A stretch of DNA of 64,000 bases from Catellatospora citrea (GTDB taxonomy: Bacteria > Actinomycetota > Actinomycetes > Mycobacteriales > Micromonosporaceae): the NCBI RefSeq assembly GCF_003610235.1, contig NZ_RAPR01000001.1, positions 2,294,001 through 2,358,000 of the forward strand, in the 5' to 3' direction. The position numbers and the translations under genes are program-made. The notes under the pieces were generated by a model. That model ran no database searches. It was not told the DNA's origin and saw only the letters and a program-made list of their open reading frames with translations. How positions within the stretch are numbered: position 1 is the first letter of the stretch; the number at the start of each line of letters is the position of its first letter. Of this stretch, positions 24,837 to 34,706 are shown in pieces.

Positions 24837-25672
24837 CGAACGCGGTGGGCGCGCACGCGCCGACGGCCGGTGGGCTGGCCAAGGCCGCCCTGGCGTACGT
24901 GGACACGGTCGCGGCCACGGCCGTGCAGGTCTTCGTGGGCAACCCGCGGGGCTGGGCCCGCCCGGCCGGCGACCCGCGCCAGGATGAGGCCTTCACCGCC
25001 GGCTGCCACACCCGCCGGATCCCGTCGTACGTGCACGCCTCGCTGCTGGTGAACATCGGCTCCCCCACCGCCGCGACGGTCGAGCAGTCCCGCGAGGTGC
25101 TGGCGCACGCGCTGGTGCGGGCCGCGGCGATCGGCGCGCACGGCGTGGTCTTCCACGCCGGCTCCTCGGTCGACGCCGAGCACACCCCGGCGGCGATGCG
25201 CCAGGTGCGCGAGGTCCTGCTGCCCCTGCTGGACGCGCTGCCCGACGACGGCCCGCGGCTGCTGGTCGAGCCCAGCGCGGGCGGCGGGCGGTCGCTGGCC
25301 GCCCGCGTGGAGGACCTCGGGCCCTACCTGGACGCGGTGGACCGCCACCCGCGGCTGGGCGTGTGCTTCGACACGTGCCACGCCTGGGCGGCCGGGCACG
25401 ACCTGGCCAAGCCGGGCGGCATGACGCTCACCCTGGACTCCCTGGTGGAGGTCTGCGGCCCGGACCGGCTGGGTCTGGTGCACGCCAACGACTCCAAGGA
25501 CCCGGTCGGGTCCACCCGCGACCGGCACGAGGCCATCGGCAAGGGCATGATCGGCTCGGAGGCGTTCGCCGAGATGTTCCGCCACCCGGCCATCGCCGGT
25601 GTGCCGATCATCGTCGAGACACCGGGTGAGACCCACGCCGCTGACATTTCCCTGCTCAGGGGCTTGCGCTAG
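24833..25672 (+). CDS. nfo: Deoxyribonuclease IV (Nfo-type AP endonuclease)
   Basis: A 279-residue TIM-barrel zinc endonuclease that cuts 5' to abasic sites. Metal-ligand motifs are visible in order: VHASLLVNIGSP, VFHAGSSVD, LLVEPSAGGG (Glu), GVCFDTCHAWAAGHDL, VHANDSKDPVGSTRDRHEAI with the HxH-type end, and VPIIVETPGE. ATG 24833 overlaps the kinase stop (ATGA), which favours it over ATG 24821 four codons earlier. Co-translation with the PASTA kinase is likely but a functional link is not evident. Confidence 0.88.
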   Translation: MTNAVGAHAPTAGGLAKAALAYVDTVAATAVQVFVGNPRGWARPAGDPRQDEAFTAGCHTRRIPSYVHASLLVNIGSPTAATVEQSREVLAHALVRAAAIGAHGVVFHAGSSVDAEHTPAAMRQVREVLLPLLDALPDDGPRLLVEPSAGGGRSLAARVEDLGPYLDAVDRHPRLGVCFDTCHAWAAGHDLAKPGGMTLTLDSLVEVCGPDRLGLVHANDSKDPVGSTRDRHEAIGKGMIGSEAFAEMFRHPAIAGVPIIVETPGETHAADISLLRGLR

Positions 25673-25681
25673 GCAATTCCT

Positions 25682-25715
25682 TTAGGGCACCCTTACTGAG
25701 GCAAGGCTTGCTTGA
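25682..25715. promoter_or_regulatory. Possible iron box (IdeR/DmdR type) upstream of bfd-bfr
   Basis: Two overlapping imperfect matches to TTAGGTTAGSCTAACCTAA lie before bfd: TTAGGGCACCCTTACTGAG (25682-25700) and TGAGGCAAGGCTTGCTTGA (25697-25715), about 11-12 of 19 positions each. Iron control of ferritin genes through IdeR is known in mycobacteria; here the match is only suggestive. Confidence 0.4.
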
Positions 25716-25753
25716 TCGGAGCCTCACTCCTCCAGTGCCGAAGGGTCCCTGCT

Positions 25754-25942
25754 GTGTTCGTGTGCATCTGTGAACGGGTTCGTGAGTGCGAAGTGCGCTC
25801 GGTGATCCGCGCGGGCGCGCGCTGCGAGGAGTCCGTCGGCGAGGCATGTGGTGCAGGAACCGGCTGCGGTTCCTGCCTGGACCGCATCTGTGACCTGATC
25901 GACGAGGAGAAGACCGACACGCTCGTGGCGATCGCCGCATAA
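25754..25942 (+). CDS. bfd: Bacterioferritin-associated ferredoxin
   Basis: A 62-residue [2Fe-2S] protein of the Bfd family, which delivers electrons to bacterioferritin to release stored iron. The four cluster ligands are Cys4, Cys6, Cys38 and Cys41 (VCIC ... TGCGSC), the family spacing. AAGGG 8 nt before GTG 25754 supports the start. bfr follows 60 nt downstream on the same strand. The gap contains TATACG at 25970-25975, which may be an extra -10 for bfr. Confidence 0.88.
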   Translation: MFVCICERVRECEVRSVIRAGARCEESVGEACGAGTGCGSCLDRICDLIDEEKTDTLVAIAA

Positions 25943-26002
25943 CCGGACAACAGGCGTAGATTTACCCCCTATACGAGAGTTCCCGTGGGGGGTTACTTCA
26001 CC

Positions 26003-26482
26003 ATGCAAGGCGACGCCCGAGTCATAGAGTTCCTCAACGAGCAGCTGACCGCCGAGCTCACCGCGATCAACCAGTACTGGCTGCACTACCGGATGCAGGA
26101 GAACTGGGGCTACACGAAGCTCGCGAAGTACACCCGGCACGAGTCGATCGACGAGATGAAGCACGCGGACCGCCTCGCCGAGCGGATCCTGTTCCTCGAC
26201 GGCCTGCCGAACTTCCAGAAGCTCTTCGCGCTGCGCATCGGCGAGACCGTCAAGGAACAGTTCGAGTGCGACATGAAGGTCGAGGTCGAGGCCGTGGAGC
26301 GGCTGCGCCTCGGCATCGACTACATGCGCTCGGTCGGTGACGTGACCTCGGCCAACATCTTCGAGGACATCCTCCAGGACGAGGAGCACCACATCGACTA
26401 CCTGGAGACCCAGCTCGGCCTGATCGCCAGCCTCGGCGAGGGCCTCTACCTCCAGAACGTCACGGAGCACCCGGAGCCCTGA
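26003..26482 (+). CDS. bfr: Bacterioferritin
   Basis: A 159-residue haem-containing ferritin that oxidises and stores iron in a 24-subunit shell. The start MQGDARVIEFLNEQLTAELT is typical and ATG 26003 follows a GGGGGG run. Ferroxidase ligands are visible (Glu18 in LTAELTAINQY, Glu51 and His54 around DEMKHAD, Glu127 and His130 in DEEHHIDYLETQLGLI). Met52 is the axial haem ligand. Length is standard. It forms an iron storage and release pair with bfd just upstream, and is followed by a very strong hairpin. Confidence 0.95.
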   Translation: MQGDARVIEFLNEQLTAELTAINQYWLHYRMQENWGYTKLAKYTRHESIDEMKHADRLAERILFLDGLPNFQKLFALRIGETVKEQFECDMKVEVEAVERLRLGIDYMRSVGDVTSANIFEDILQDEEHHIDYLETQLGLIASLGEGLYLQNVTEHPEP

Positions 26483-26497
26483 CCGCACACGGTCTTC

Positions 26498-26551
26498 CGG
26501 ACAAAGCGATCGTGGCCGGTGCTCGCGCACCGGCCACGATCGCTTTGTCCG
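26498..26551. terminator. Perfect 25-bp hairpin after bfr
   Basis: Arms 26498-26522 and 26527-26551 are exactly complementary over 25 bp (CGGACAAAGCGATCGTGGCC then GGTGC) with a TCGC loop. It lies 16 nt beyond the bfr stop and faces the convergent vapC gene, so it can act as a bidirectional terminator. There is no U-tract. Confidence 0.85.
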
Positions 26552-26601
26552 CGCGGCTCGCAGGCCGCGATGAAGGCCGACCCGACGTCGTCGGAGCCGA
26601 C

Positions 26602-27009
26602 TCAGCCAGGCGGCACGATCCAGCGCTGCCGCAGACCTGACGCGACGGTGGCGATGTCGACGAAATCGCGGTCGTTGTGCACCAGCACCGCGTCGTGGTG
26701 GACGGCCACCGCGGCGATGATCAGATCCGGCAGCGGTTTGCGGCCCATCCCCCGGTCGAACAACTCCTCCTGCAGGTCCACAGCCCGCTGCAGCACGGCG
26801 TCGGTGGTCTCCAGCCAGACGCAGTGCTCACGGAGGTAGGCCCTGAGAACCCTGTGCTCGGCGCGGTTCCGCGCGGAGTACAAGATCTCCAACTGCACCA
26901 TGGCGCAGGTCGCCAGCAGGCCCGTCACCGCCAGCGTCTCGAACGCGCGGCCCGCCTTCTCGTCGCGTCGGGCCAGCTCGTGAGCAGACTTGTCGGCGAG
27001 GAAGAGCAT
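26602..27009 (-). CDS. vapC: VapC-type PIN-domain ribonuclease toxin
   Basis: A 135-residue PIN-domain protein, the toxin of a type II toxin-antitoxin pair that cleaves RNA (often tRNA or rRNA). The acidic metal site is visible: Asp6 in LFLADKSA, a central Glu in VQLEILYSAR, the Asp of LPDLIIAAVAVHHDA and the final VLVHNDRDFVDIA. ATG 27009 overlaps the antitoxin stop (TGATG), so I prefer it to GTG 27021. Standard length, intact motifs, probably active. Confidence 0.88.
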   Translation of the reverse strand: MLFLADKSAHELARRDEKAGRAFETLAVTGLLATCAMVQLEILYSARNRAEHRVLRAYLREHCVWLETTDAVLQRAVDLQEELFDRGMGRKPLPDLIIAAVAVHHDAVLVHNDRDFVDIATVASGLRQRWIVPPG

Positions 27010-27203
27010 CAGCTCCGCCACGCCTGCGCGCGGTCCTCCTCGGTCAAGTCGAGATCGCGCAGCAGTTGCAGATACTCCTCGGTGCGCCGACGCGCCGCGG
27101 CGAGCCGCAGCGCCTCGTTCACCGTCGCCACCTTCGTCGTCGTGCCCAGCTCAGCAGACGCTTCAGCCAGCGCCTCGTCGTCGAGGTCGATCACCGTACG
27201 CAT
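27009..27203 (-). CDS. vapB: VapB-type antitoxin
   Basis: A 64-residue antitoxin whose N-terminus MRTVIDLDDEALAEASAELG-TTTKVATVNEALRLAAARRR is a ribbon-helix-helix DNA-binding module, followed by a C-terminal toxin-neutralising tail. GGGGAG 6 nt before ATG 27203 is a good ribosome binding site. It precedes vapC with a 1-nt overlap. VapB-VapC complexes usually bind their own promoter; the AT-rich palindromic promoter just upstream fits that. Confidence 0.88.
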   Translation of the reverse strand: MRTVIDLDDEALAEASAELGTTTKVATVNEALRLAAARRRTEEYLQLLRDLDLTEEDRAQAWRS

Positions 27204-27221
27204 GGCAGCTCCCCAGCCTGA

Positions 27222-27246
27222 TATAAAATCAACATCGATAATGATA

Positions 27247-27250
<4 letters not shown>
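27222..27250 (-). promoter_or_regulatory. vapBC promoter and probable operator
   Basis: On the minus strand TTGATA (27250-27245) and TTTATA (27227-27222) are spaced by 17 nt, close to the sigma-70 consensus. The stretch is markedly AT-rich and has the symmetrical ends TTGATAT and ATATCA, a likely VapB(C) operator. The -35 overlaps the stop codon of the threonine aldolase gene. Confidence 0.65.
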
Positions 27251-28278
<1,028 letters not shown>

Positions 28279-28340
28279 ACCCCCGTTCCTACCGCATCGC
28301 CCCAGGCGGCCGCCGGGCGGTCCCAGCCGCTCCCGGGCGG

Positions 28341-28403
28341 TGACCGCCGTTTCCGGTCAAGATCTACGGTCTGAGCGCAGATCTTGACCGAAGACAGCGA
28401 TCA
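28341..28403. repeat. 25-bp imperfect inverted repeat between aroG and the aldolase gene
   Basis: The core arms CGGTCAAGATCT (28354-28365) and AGATCTTGACCG (28379-28390) pair perfectly around a 13-nt loop, and pairing extends outward over TGACCGCCGTTTC and GAAGACAGCGATCA with four mismatches. It lies 26 nt beyond the aroG stop, the position of the other dispersed palindromes. Confidence 0.75.
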
Positions 28404-28428
28404 TGAGCCGGAACGCGCGGCCTGACGG

Positions 28429-29922
<1,494 letters not shown>

Positions 29923-30044
29923 TCACCCTGCGCGAACGTGTCGCCACCAGGGCGCGGCCTCGTTGATCGAGTATGAGCGAGCACCGCGGGCGAATCGTGT
30001 CAAAGACGGGTCATGGCGACGACGGAGCGCAGCGAGGGGCAGGC

Positions 30045-30545
30045 ATGACCACCTTGCCGCGACTGGCGGAGTACGCGCCGCACCGGACCGTGTCCGACAT
30101 CGACCTCGAAGGGCACGTCGTGCCGGGGCTGACCGGCGAGTTCTTCCGCCGGCCCGAGGACGGGCGCACCGCCACCGTGGGGCTCTACCGCTACCTGGGC
30201 ACCGAGCTCTTCATGGCCTGGGGGTACGTCGGGGAGGAACACTGCCGGTGGACGGCCTACCGGCGCACCGACGGGGTCTGGGGCCCGCCGCACCCGGGCT
30301 GCCCGCGCGTGCGGCGCAGCGGCGAGCAGCTCGAACTGGACCTGGACGGGGAACGGGTGGCCCTGCGCACCGCCGCCCGACCCGGCAGCAGCACCGGATC
30401 GGGCGGTTGCGCGGTACCGCCGCCGGCCGTCCGCGACTCGTCGCACACAGCCGACAGCGGGTTCGCACCGTCCGCCGGGTCGCCCCGGCAGCGGGTCTCT
30501 CAGCCGGCCGCCTCGACCGCGACGGCGACCTCGCGCCTGACGTAG
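30045..30545 (+). CDS. Hypothetical protein, possibly with an eroded 3' end
   Basis: A 166-residue frame, not recognised. The first 115 residues have normal protein character (MTTLPRLAEYAPHRTVSDID, then GEFFRRPEDGRTATVGLYRY and TELFMAWGYVGEEHCRWTAY). The last 50 are Ser/Pro/Arg-rich and look like read-through of non-coding sequence, overlapping the convergent membrane protein gene by 46 nt. GAGGGG 5 nt before ATG 30045 supports translation. A frameshift near 30370-30400 or a real but fast-evolving tail would both explain this. Confidence 0.5.
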   Translation: MTTLPRLAEYAPHRTVSDIDLEGHVVPGLTGEFFRRPEDGRTATVGLYRYLGTELFMAWGYVGEEHCRWTAYRRTDGVWGPPHPGCPRVRRSGEQLELDLDGERVALRTAARPGSSTGSGGCAVPPPAVRDSSHTADSGFAPSAGSPRQRVSQPAASTATATSRLT

Positions 30546-30862
30546 ACGATCGAGGTGACCGTGATGGCGAGGCTGGTGACCAGGGCCATCGAGTGCAGCA
30601 CGGGGTCGGGGATGGGCACGAACGCCAGCACGCCCGCCGGGATCTGCACCAGACCGATCAGCAGCATCAGCGCTGCCGAGCGGCGGCCGCGGGACCAGGC
30701 GAAGGCCGTCCACACCGGAGCGGTGACGACCGCGAGGGTGAGCACGTCGAGGATCGCGTGCAGCACGGGGTTGGTGACCTTGTCGTGTGCGTACGCATAG
30801 GCCGGGGCGGAGATCATGAGGGCGGCGAGGGTGGTCCCGATGACTGTGGCGGCACGTCGCAT
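30500..30862 (-). CDS. Small membrane protein with signal peptide
   Basis: A 120-residue protein, not recognised. A signal-like start (MRRAATVIGTTLAALMISAP then AYAYA) is followed by three hydrophobic helices (ILDVLTLAVVTAPVWTAFAW, LMLLIGLVQIPAGVLAFVPI, MALVTSLAITVTSIVYV). The VAEEV-like basic-acidic tail is cytoplasmic or external depending on signal cleavage. It is transcribed alone, downstream of a hairpin that ends proC. Confidence 0.65.
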   Translation of the reverse strand: MRRAATVIGTTLAALMISAPAYAYAHDKVTNPVLHAILDVLTLAVVTAPVWTAFAWSRGRRSAALMLLIGLVQIPAGVLAFVPIPDPVLHSMALVTSLAITVTSIVYVRREVAVAVEAAG

Positions 30863-30959
30863 GGCCGTCTCCTTGCGTGCGGCTCCGGTGGCGGAGCGGG
30901 CCGGGGGTTCGGCTCAAACTCCCTGCTCCGAGCCTAAAGCGACGGTCCGAACAGCAGGA

Positions 30960-30991
30960 ACCCCCGCAGGCGTGAATGATCCTGCGGGGGT
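30960..30991. terminator. Hairpin terminator after proC
   Basis: ACCCCCGCAGG and CCTGCGGGGGT form an 11-bp perfect stem with a 10-nt loop, 22 nt beyond the proC stop on the minus strand. Confidence 0.7.
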
Positions 30992-31012
30992 ACTCCGATC
31001 ACGTGAACCTGG

Positions 31013-31819
31013 TCAGGACGCCTGGTCGGCGATCTCCTTGGCCCGGTCGCGGGCGGCCTCCAGCGCGGCCAGGAACGCGGCGCGCACGCCGTGGTTCTCC
31101 AGCTCGCGGATGGCGGAGATGGTGGTGCCCGCGGGCGAGGTGACCGCCTCGCGCAGCTTCACCGGGTGCTCCCCCGAGTCGCGCAGCATGATGGCGGAGC
31201 CGATCGCGGTCTGCACGATGAGGTCGTGCGCGACCTGGCGGGGCAGCCCGAGCAGGATGCCCGCGTCGGTCATCGCCTCGACCAGGAAGTAGAAGTACGC
31301 CGGGCCGGAGCCGGACAGCGCGGTGACCGCGTCCTGCTGGCTCTCCGGCACCCGGATCGTGCGGCCCAGCGGCGAGAACAGCTCCTCGGCGATCCCCAGG
31401 TGGTGCGCCGTGGCGTGCGGCCCGGCCGAGATCGCCGTCATCGCCTCGTCGACCAGGGCGGGGGTGTTCGTCATGACCCGCACCACGGGCGTGCCGTCGG
31501 CCAGCCACTTGGTGAAGAAACCGGTCGGCAGACCGGCACACAGCGAGATCACCAGCTTCCCGGCCGGGATCTGCGGCCCGAGTTCGGCCATCAGCGCACC
31601 GGCGTCCTGCGGCTTCACCGCAATCGCCACCACGTCGGCGGCGGCCACCGCCTCGGCGTTGTCCAGCACCCTGATGCCGTACCGGTTGCGCAGCTGCTCG
31701 GCCCGCTCCTCCCGCCGCGCCGTCGCGACGATCTGGTCCACCGGCCACCCGGCCTTGACCAGCCCCGACAGCAGCACCTCGCCGATCTTCCCCGCCCCGA
31801 TCACGGCAACGGTATACAT
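31013..31819 (-). CDS. proC: Pyrroline-5-carboxylate reductase
   Basis: A 268-residue NAD(P)H-dependent enzyme for the last step of proline synthesis. The Rossmann start VAVIGAGKIGEVLLSGLVKA, DVVAIAVKPQDAGALMAELG, the RVMTNTPALVDEAMTAIS segment, and the C-terminal ALSGSGPAYFYFLVEAMTDA and TSPAGTTISAIRELE signatures are all present. Length is standard. GAGGAGAGGGAG before ATG 31819 is a strong ribosome binding site. A dispersed repeat separates it from the PPi-PFK gene upstream on the same strand. Confidence 0.95.
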   Translation of the reverse strand: MYTVAVIGAGKIGEVLLSGLVKAGWPVDQIVATARREERAEQLRNRYGIRVLDNAEAVAAADVVAIAVKPQDAGALMAELGPQIPAGKLVISLCAGLPTGFFTKWLADGTPVVRVMTNTPALVDEAMTAISAGPHATAHHLGIAEELFSPLGRTIRVPESQQDAVTALSGSGPAYFYFLVEAMTDAGILLGLPRQVAHDLIVQTAIGSAIMLRDSGEHPVKLREAVTSPAGTTISAIRELENHGVRAAFLAALEAARDRAKEIADQAS

Positions 31820-31853
31820 CCGGTCTCCCTCTCCTCACCTACGGAAAAGCGGG

Positions 31854-31912
31854 TTGATCATGAAGTTGTGCACGCGACACTCCGTCGAGCCGTGCCATAA
31901 GTTCATGATCAA
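31854..31912. repeat. Dispersed palindromic repeat, copy B
   Basis: TTGATCATGAAGTTGTG and CATAAGTTCATGATCAA form the arms of a 59-bp element with a GACACTCCGTCGA centre. It ends 25 nt beyond the stop of the phosphofructokinase gene. It has the same orientation as copy C and the opposite one to copy A. Confidence 0.88.
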
Positions 31913-31937
31913 CCCGCCTGGGCGTGGCCGCCCCGGG

Positions 31938-32963
31938 CTAGCCGAAGAAGGCCTCTGCCTCGGCGTAGCGGTGCGGGGGGACGGTCTTGAGCTCGCGGGT
32001 CGCGTCGGCGAGGGGTACGCGGACGATCTCGGTGCTGCGCAGGGCGACCATCTTGCCGAAGTCACCCTCGTGGACCGCGTCGATCGCGTGCAGGCCGAAG
32101 CGGGTGGCGAGCACCCGGTCGAAGGCCGTGGGCGTGCCACCGCGCTGGGTGTGGCCCAGCACGACCGCGCGCGCCTCCTTGCCGGTGCGCTTCTCCAGCT
32201 GGTCGGCCAGCCAGTTGCCGATGCCGCCGAGGCGCACGTGGCCGAACGCGTCCAGCTCGCCGTTGAGGGTGATCATGTCACCGTCGGTCGGCATGGCGCC
32301 CTCGGAGATCACGATGATCGGCGAGTAGTTGGTCTTGAACCGGGTCTCCACGTGCTCGACGACCTTGTCCAGGTCGAACTTCTGCTCGGGGAGCAGGATC
32401 ACGTTCGCGCCGCCGGCGAGGCCCGCGTGCAGCGCGATCCAGCCCGCGTGGCGGCCCATGACCTCGACGACCACGGTGCGGTGGTGCGACTCGGCCGTGG
32501 TGTGCAGCCGGTCGATCGCCTCCATGGCGATGTTGACCGCGGTGTCGAAACCGAACGTGAAGTCGGTCGCACCCAGGTCGTTGTCGATCGTCTTCGGCAC
32601 GCCGACGACGTTCACGCCCAGCTCGGTCAGCTTGGTGGCCACCCCGAGGGTGTCCTCGCCGCCGATCGCCACGAGCGCGTCCACGCCCATGTCGGCCAGG
32701 TTCTGCTTGATCCGCTCCACGCCGCCTTCGATCTTGAAGGGGTTGGTGCGGGACGAGCCCAGGATCGTGCCGCCGCGCGGCAGGATGCCGCGGACCTCAG
32801 GGATGCCCAGCGGGCGGGTGATGCCCTCCAGCGGTCCCTTCCAGCCGTCGCGGAACCCGACGAACTCGTGCCCGTAGGTGCCCACGCCCTTGCGGACCAC
32901 GGCGCGGATGACCGCGTTGAGACCGGGGCAGTCGCCGCCGCCGGTGAGTACGCCGATACGCAT
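31938..32963 (-). CDS. pfp: 6-phosphofructokinase, pyrophosphate-dependent type
   Basis: A 341-residue phosphofructokinase that makes fructose 1,6-bisphosphate. Start MRIGVLTGGGDCPGLNAVIR follows GGAGG. Group features are ILGSSRTNPFK, GVPKTIDNDLGATDFTFGFD, VVEVMGRHAGWIAL and GHTQRGGTPTAFDR. The phosphoryl-donor site has Asp104 (AIGGEDTLG) and Lys124 (PKTIDND). By published structure-function work on Amycolatopsis methanolica and Streptomyces enzymes, Asp104 with Lys124 goes with PPi use, whereas ATP enzymes have Gly104. I therefore infer a reversible PPi-dependent enzyme. The glucokinase gene lies 13 kb away and is not linked. Confidence 0.88.
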   Translation of the reverse strand: MRIGVLTGGGDCPGLNAVIRAVVRKGVGTYGHEFVGFRDGWKGPLEGITRPLGIPEVRGILPRGGTILGSSRTNPFKIEGGVERIKQNLADMGVDALVAIGGEDTLGVATKLTELGVNVVGVPKTIDNDLGATDFTFGFDTAVNIAMEAIDRLHTTAESHHRTVVVEVMGRHAGWIALHAGLAGGANVILLPEQKFDLDKVVEHVETRFKTNYSPIIVISEGAMPTDGDMITLNGELDAFGHVRLGGIGNWLADQLEKRTGKEARAVVLGHTQRGGTPTAFDRVLATRFGLHAIDAVHEGDFGKMVALRSTEIVRVPLADATRELKTVPPHRYAEAEAFFG

Positions 32964-33227
32964 TTTCTCGTCCTCCCGATTACGGGTAGTCAGTTGCCGG
33001 GCCCCGGGAGACGAGTGATCACGGCTACGTTGCCGGCCGGGGCGGGCCGCAAATGCGCACTGTACTGGGATCACCGGGCTTAGGCCAGCACGCCCCGCCG
33101 CTGTCCGGATGTCGGGGCCGCAAGCCGTTCACCAGGCGAGCGCAACAGTGTCGTCATGGCAAGGTTACCCGTGTGTGACACGCGCGCGGCAGCCCGGGCC
33201 GTGCCGTCCCGGCCTGTCACCGGGCAT

Positions 33228-33764
33228 TCACCCCGCGTCCACCGCGGGCGGCTTGGCGTCCTTGCGCTTACGCGCCGTCATCGCCCGGAAGCGGGCCAGG
33301 TTGTGCCGGGCGTCCACGAGCGCGTCGTGCCGGGCCGTCGCCGCCTCGGGCAGCGTCGGGCGCCCCTTGTCGTCCCACAGCTGGCGCAGCTCCTTGGTGA
33401 AGCGCGGGATGGCCCGGGGCAGCGTCACCATCGCGCCCCACAGCTGCGCCAGGCACACGTGGTCGTACGCGCCGTACCAGGCCCACAGCTCGATCGTCTC
33501 CTGCGGGCGGCCCTGCAGCGGCTCGGTGAGGAACTCCAGCAGCTCGGTGCGGATGCGCTCGCGCGAGCGCCACGCCTTGTCCGCCGGGGACGGCAGCAGG
33601 TTGAGCACGTTGTCGCGCACCCACGGGATGGCCCGGGACGGGTCGAACTCGGTGGAGACGGCGTAGAACTCCCGCCCGAACTCGTCGACCACGCCGATCG
33701 AGACCAGGTCGATGGTGACTCCGTCCTCGATGAACTCGCAGTCGTAGAAATAGCGGTAGGCCAC
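33228..33764 (-). CDS. RNase AS-type 3'-5' exoribonuclease
   Basis: A 178-residue DEDD-family exoribonuclease resembling M. tuberculosis Rv2179c (RNase AS), which prefers poly(A) RNA. The N-terminal acidic motif YFYDCEFIEDGVTIDLVSIG carries the first Asp and Glu. Later LWAWYGAYDHVCLAQLWGAM provides an Asp and RHDALVDARHNLARFRAM the His-Asp end. The C-terminus is Lys-rich. GGGGAA before GTG 33764 supports the start. The order aroG then RNase AS on the minus strand matches Rv2178c-Rv2179c, although proC, pfp and others are inserted between them here. Confidence 0.88.
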   Translation of the reverse strand: MAYRYFYDCEFIEDGVTIDLVSIGVVDEFGREFYAVSTEFDPSRAIPWVRDNVLNLLPSPADKAWRSRERIRTELLEFLTEPLQGRPQETIELWAWYGAYDHVCLAQLWGAMVTLPRAIPRFTKELRQLWDDKGRPTLPEAATARHDALVDARHNLARFRAMTARKRKDAKPPAVDAG

Positions 33765-33815
33765 GGCTTCCCCTGTCGTGAGGATCTCTGCTGTACGCCC
33801 GGCGTCGCGGACCCC

Positions 33816-33821
33816 TACCCT
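33816..33821 (+). promoter_or_regulatory. -10 element of a leaderless promoter (DUF1028 gene)
   Basis: TACCCT lies 6 nt before the ATG at 33828. Confidence 0.5.
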
Positions 33822-33827
33822 GACGCC

Positions 33828-34652
33828 ATGACGTTCTCGATCGTCGCGCGTTCGGCCGACGGGGTCGCACACGGGGTCGCCGTAGCCAGCAAGTTCCTGG
33901 CCGTCGGGGCCGCGGTGCCCGCCGCCGAGGCCGCCGTCGGCGCGCTGGCCACCCAGTCCTACGCCAACCTGGCCTACCGGCCGCAGGGGCTGGCGCTGCT
34001 GCGCACCGGCACCGCGGCCGGCGACGTGGTGGCCGGGCTCACCGCCGCCGACCCAGGCCGCGAATCCCGCCAGCTCGGCGTCGTGGGACGCACCGGCGAC
34101 GGCGCGACGTTCACCGGCGCGGACTGCCACGGCTGGGCGGGCGGCCGCACCGGCGACGGGTACGCGATCCAGGGCAACATCCTCGCCGGGCCCGAGGTGG
34201 TCGCCGCGATGGAGACCGCCTGGCTGTCCTCGGCGCCGTCGGCGGCGCTGGCGCGGCGGCTGCTCGCGGCGCTGCGCGCGGGCGACGGGGCGGGCGGCGA
34301 CAAGCGCGGGCGGCAGAGCGCGGCGCTGCTCGTCGTCGCCCCCGGCCAAGGCTACGGCGGCACCAGCGACGTCGTGGTGGACCTGCGCGTGGACGACCAC
34401 CCCGACCCGTGCGCCGAGCTGGCCCGCCTGCTCGACATCCACACGCTGCTGTTCGACAAGCCCGACCCGGCCACCCTGCTGCCCCTGCGCGACGCCGTCG
34501 CCGACGAGGTGCGCGCCCTGCTCGCCGCCCGCGGCCACGCGCAGTCCGATCTCGACGCGGCCCTGTCCGACTGGGCCGGCATCGAGAACCTCGAGGAGCG
34601 CATGGTCCCCGGCCACATCGACCCCCTGGTCCTCACCCACCTCCGCACCTGA
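33828..34652 (+). CDS. DUF1028 family protein (Ntn-hydrolase-like)
   Basis: A 274-residue protein of the DUF1028 family, which adopts an Ntn-hydrolase fold; its reaction is not established. Typical features are MTFSIVARSADGVAHGVAVA, ASKFLAVGAAVPAAEAAVGA, TQSYANLAYRPQGLALL, GWAGGRTGDGYAIQGNILAG and the late KRGRQSAALLVVAP with YGGTSDVVVDLRVDDHPDP. A C-terminal region of about 60 residues resembles the peptidoglycan-binding-like tail seen in some members. Divergent from RNase AS with a 63-nt gap; followed by a bidirectional hairpin. Confidence 0.85.
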   Translation: MTFSIVARSADGVAHGVAVASKFLAVGAAVPAAEAAVGALATQSYANLAYRPQGLALLRTGTAAGDVVAGLTAADPGRESRQLGVVGRTGDGATFTGADCHGWAGGRTGDGYAIQGNILAGPEVVAAMETAWLSSAPSAALARRLLAALRAGDGAGGDKRGRQSAALLVVAPGQGYGGTSDVVVDLRVDDHPDPCAELARLLDIHTLLFDKPDPATLLPLRDAVADEVRALLAARGHAQSDLDAALSDWAGIENLEERMVPGHIDPLVLTHLRT

Positions 34653-34653
34653 A

Positions 34654-34701
34654 AGGAAGGGCACCTTCACATCGCCATACGTTGTGGAAGGTGCCCTTCC
34701 T
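34654..34701. terminator. Bidirectional hairpin between convergent genes
   Basis: AGGAAGGGCACCTTCACA (34654-34671) pairs with TGTGGAAGGTGCCCTTCCT (34683-34701), 18 bp with one bulge. It lies 1 nt after the DUF1028 stop and 6 nt before the phosphotransferase stop, so it serves both. Confidence 0.75.
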
Positions 34702-34706
34702 CACGC

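Noticed and set aside
24824..25636. Minus-strand frame opposite nfo
   Set aside because: Antisense shadow; no motif, and nfo is fully supported.
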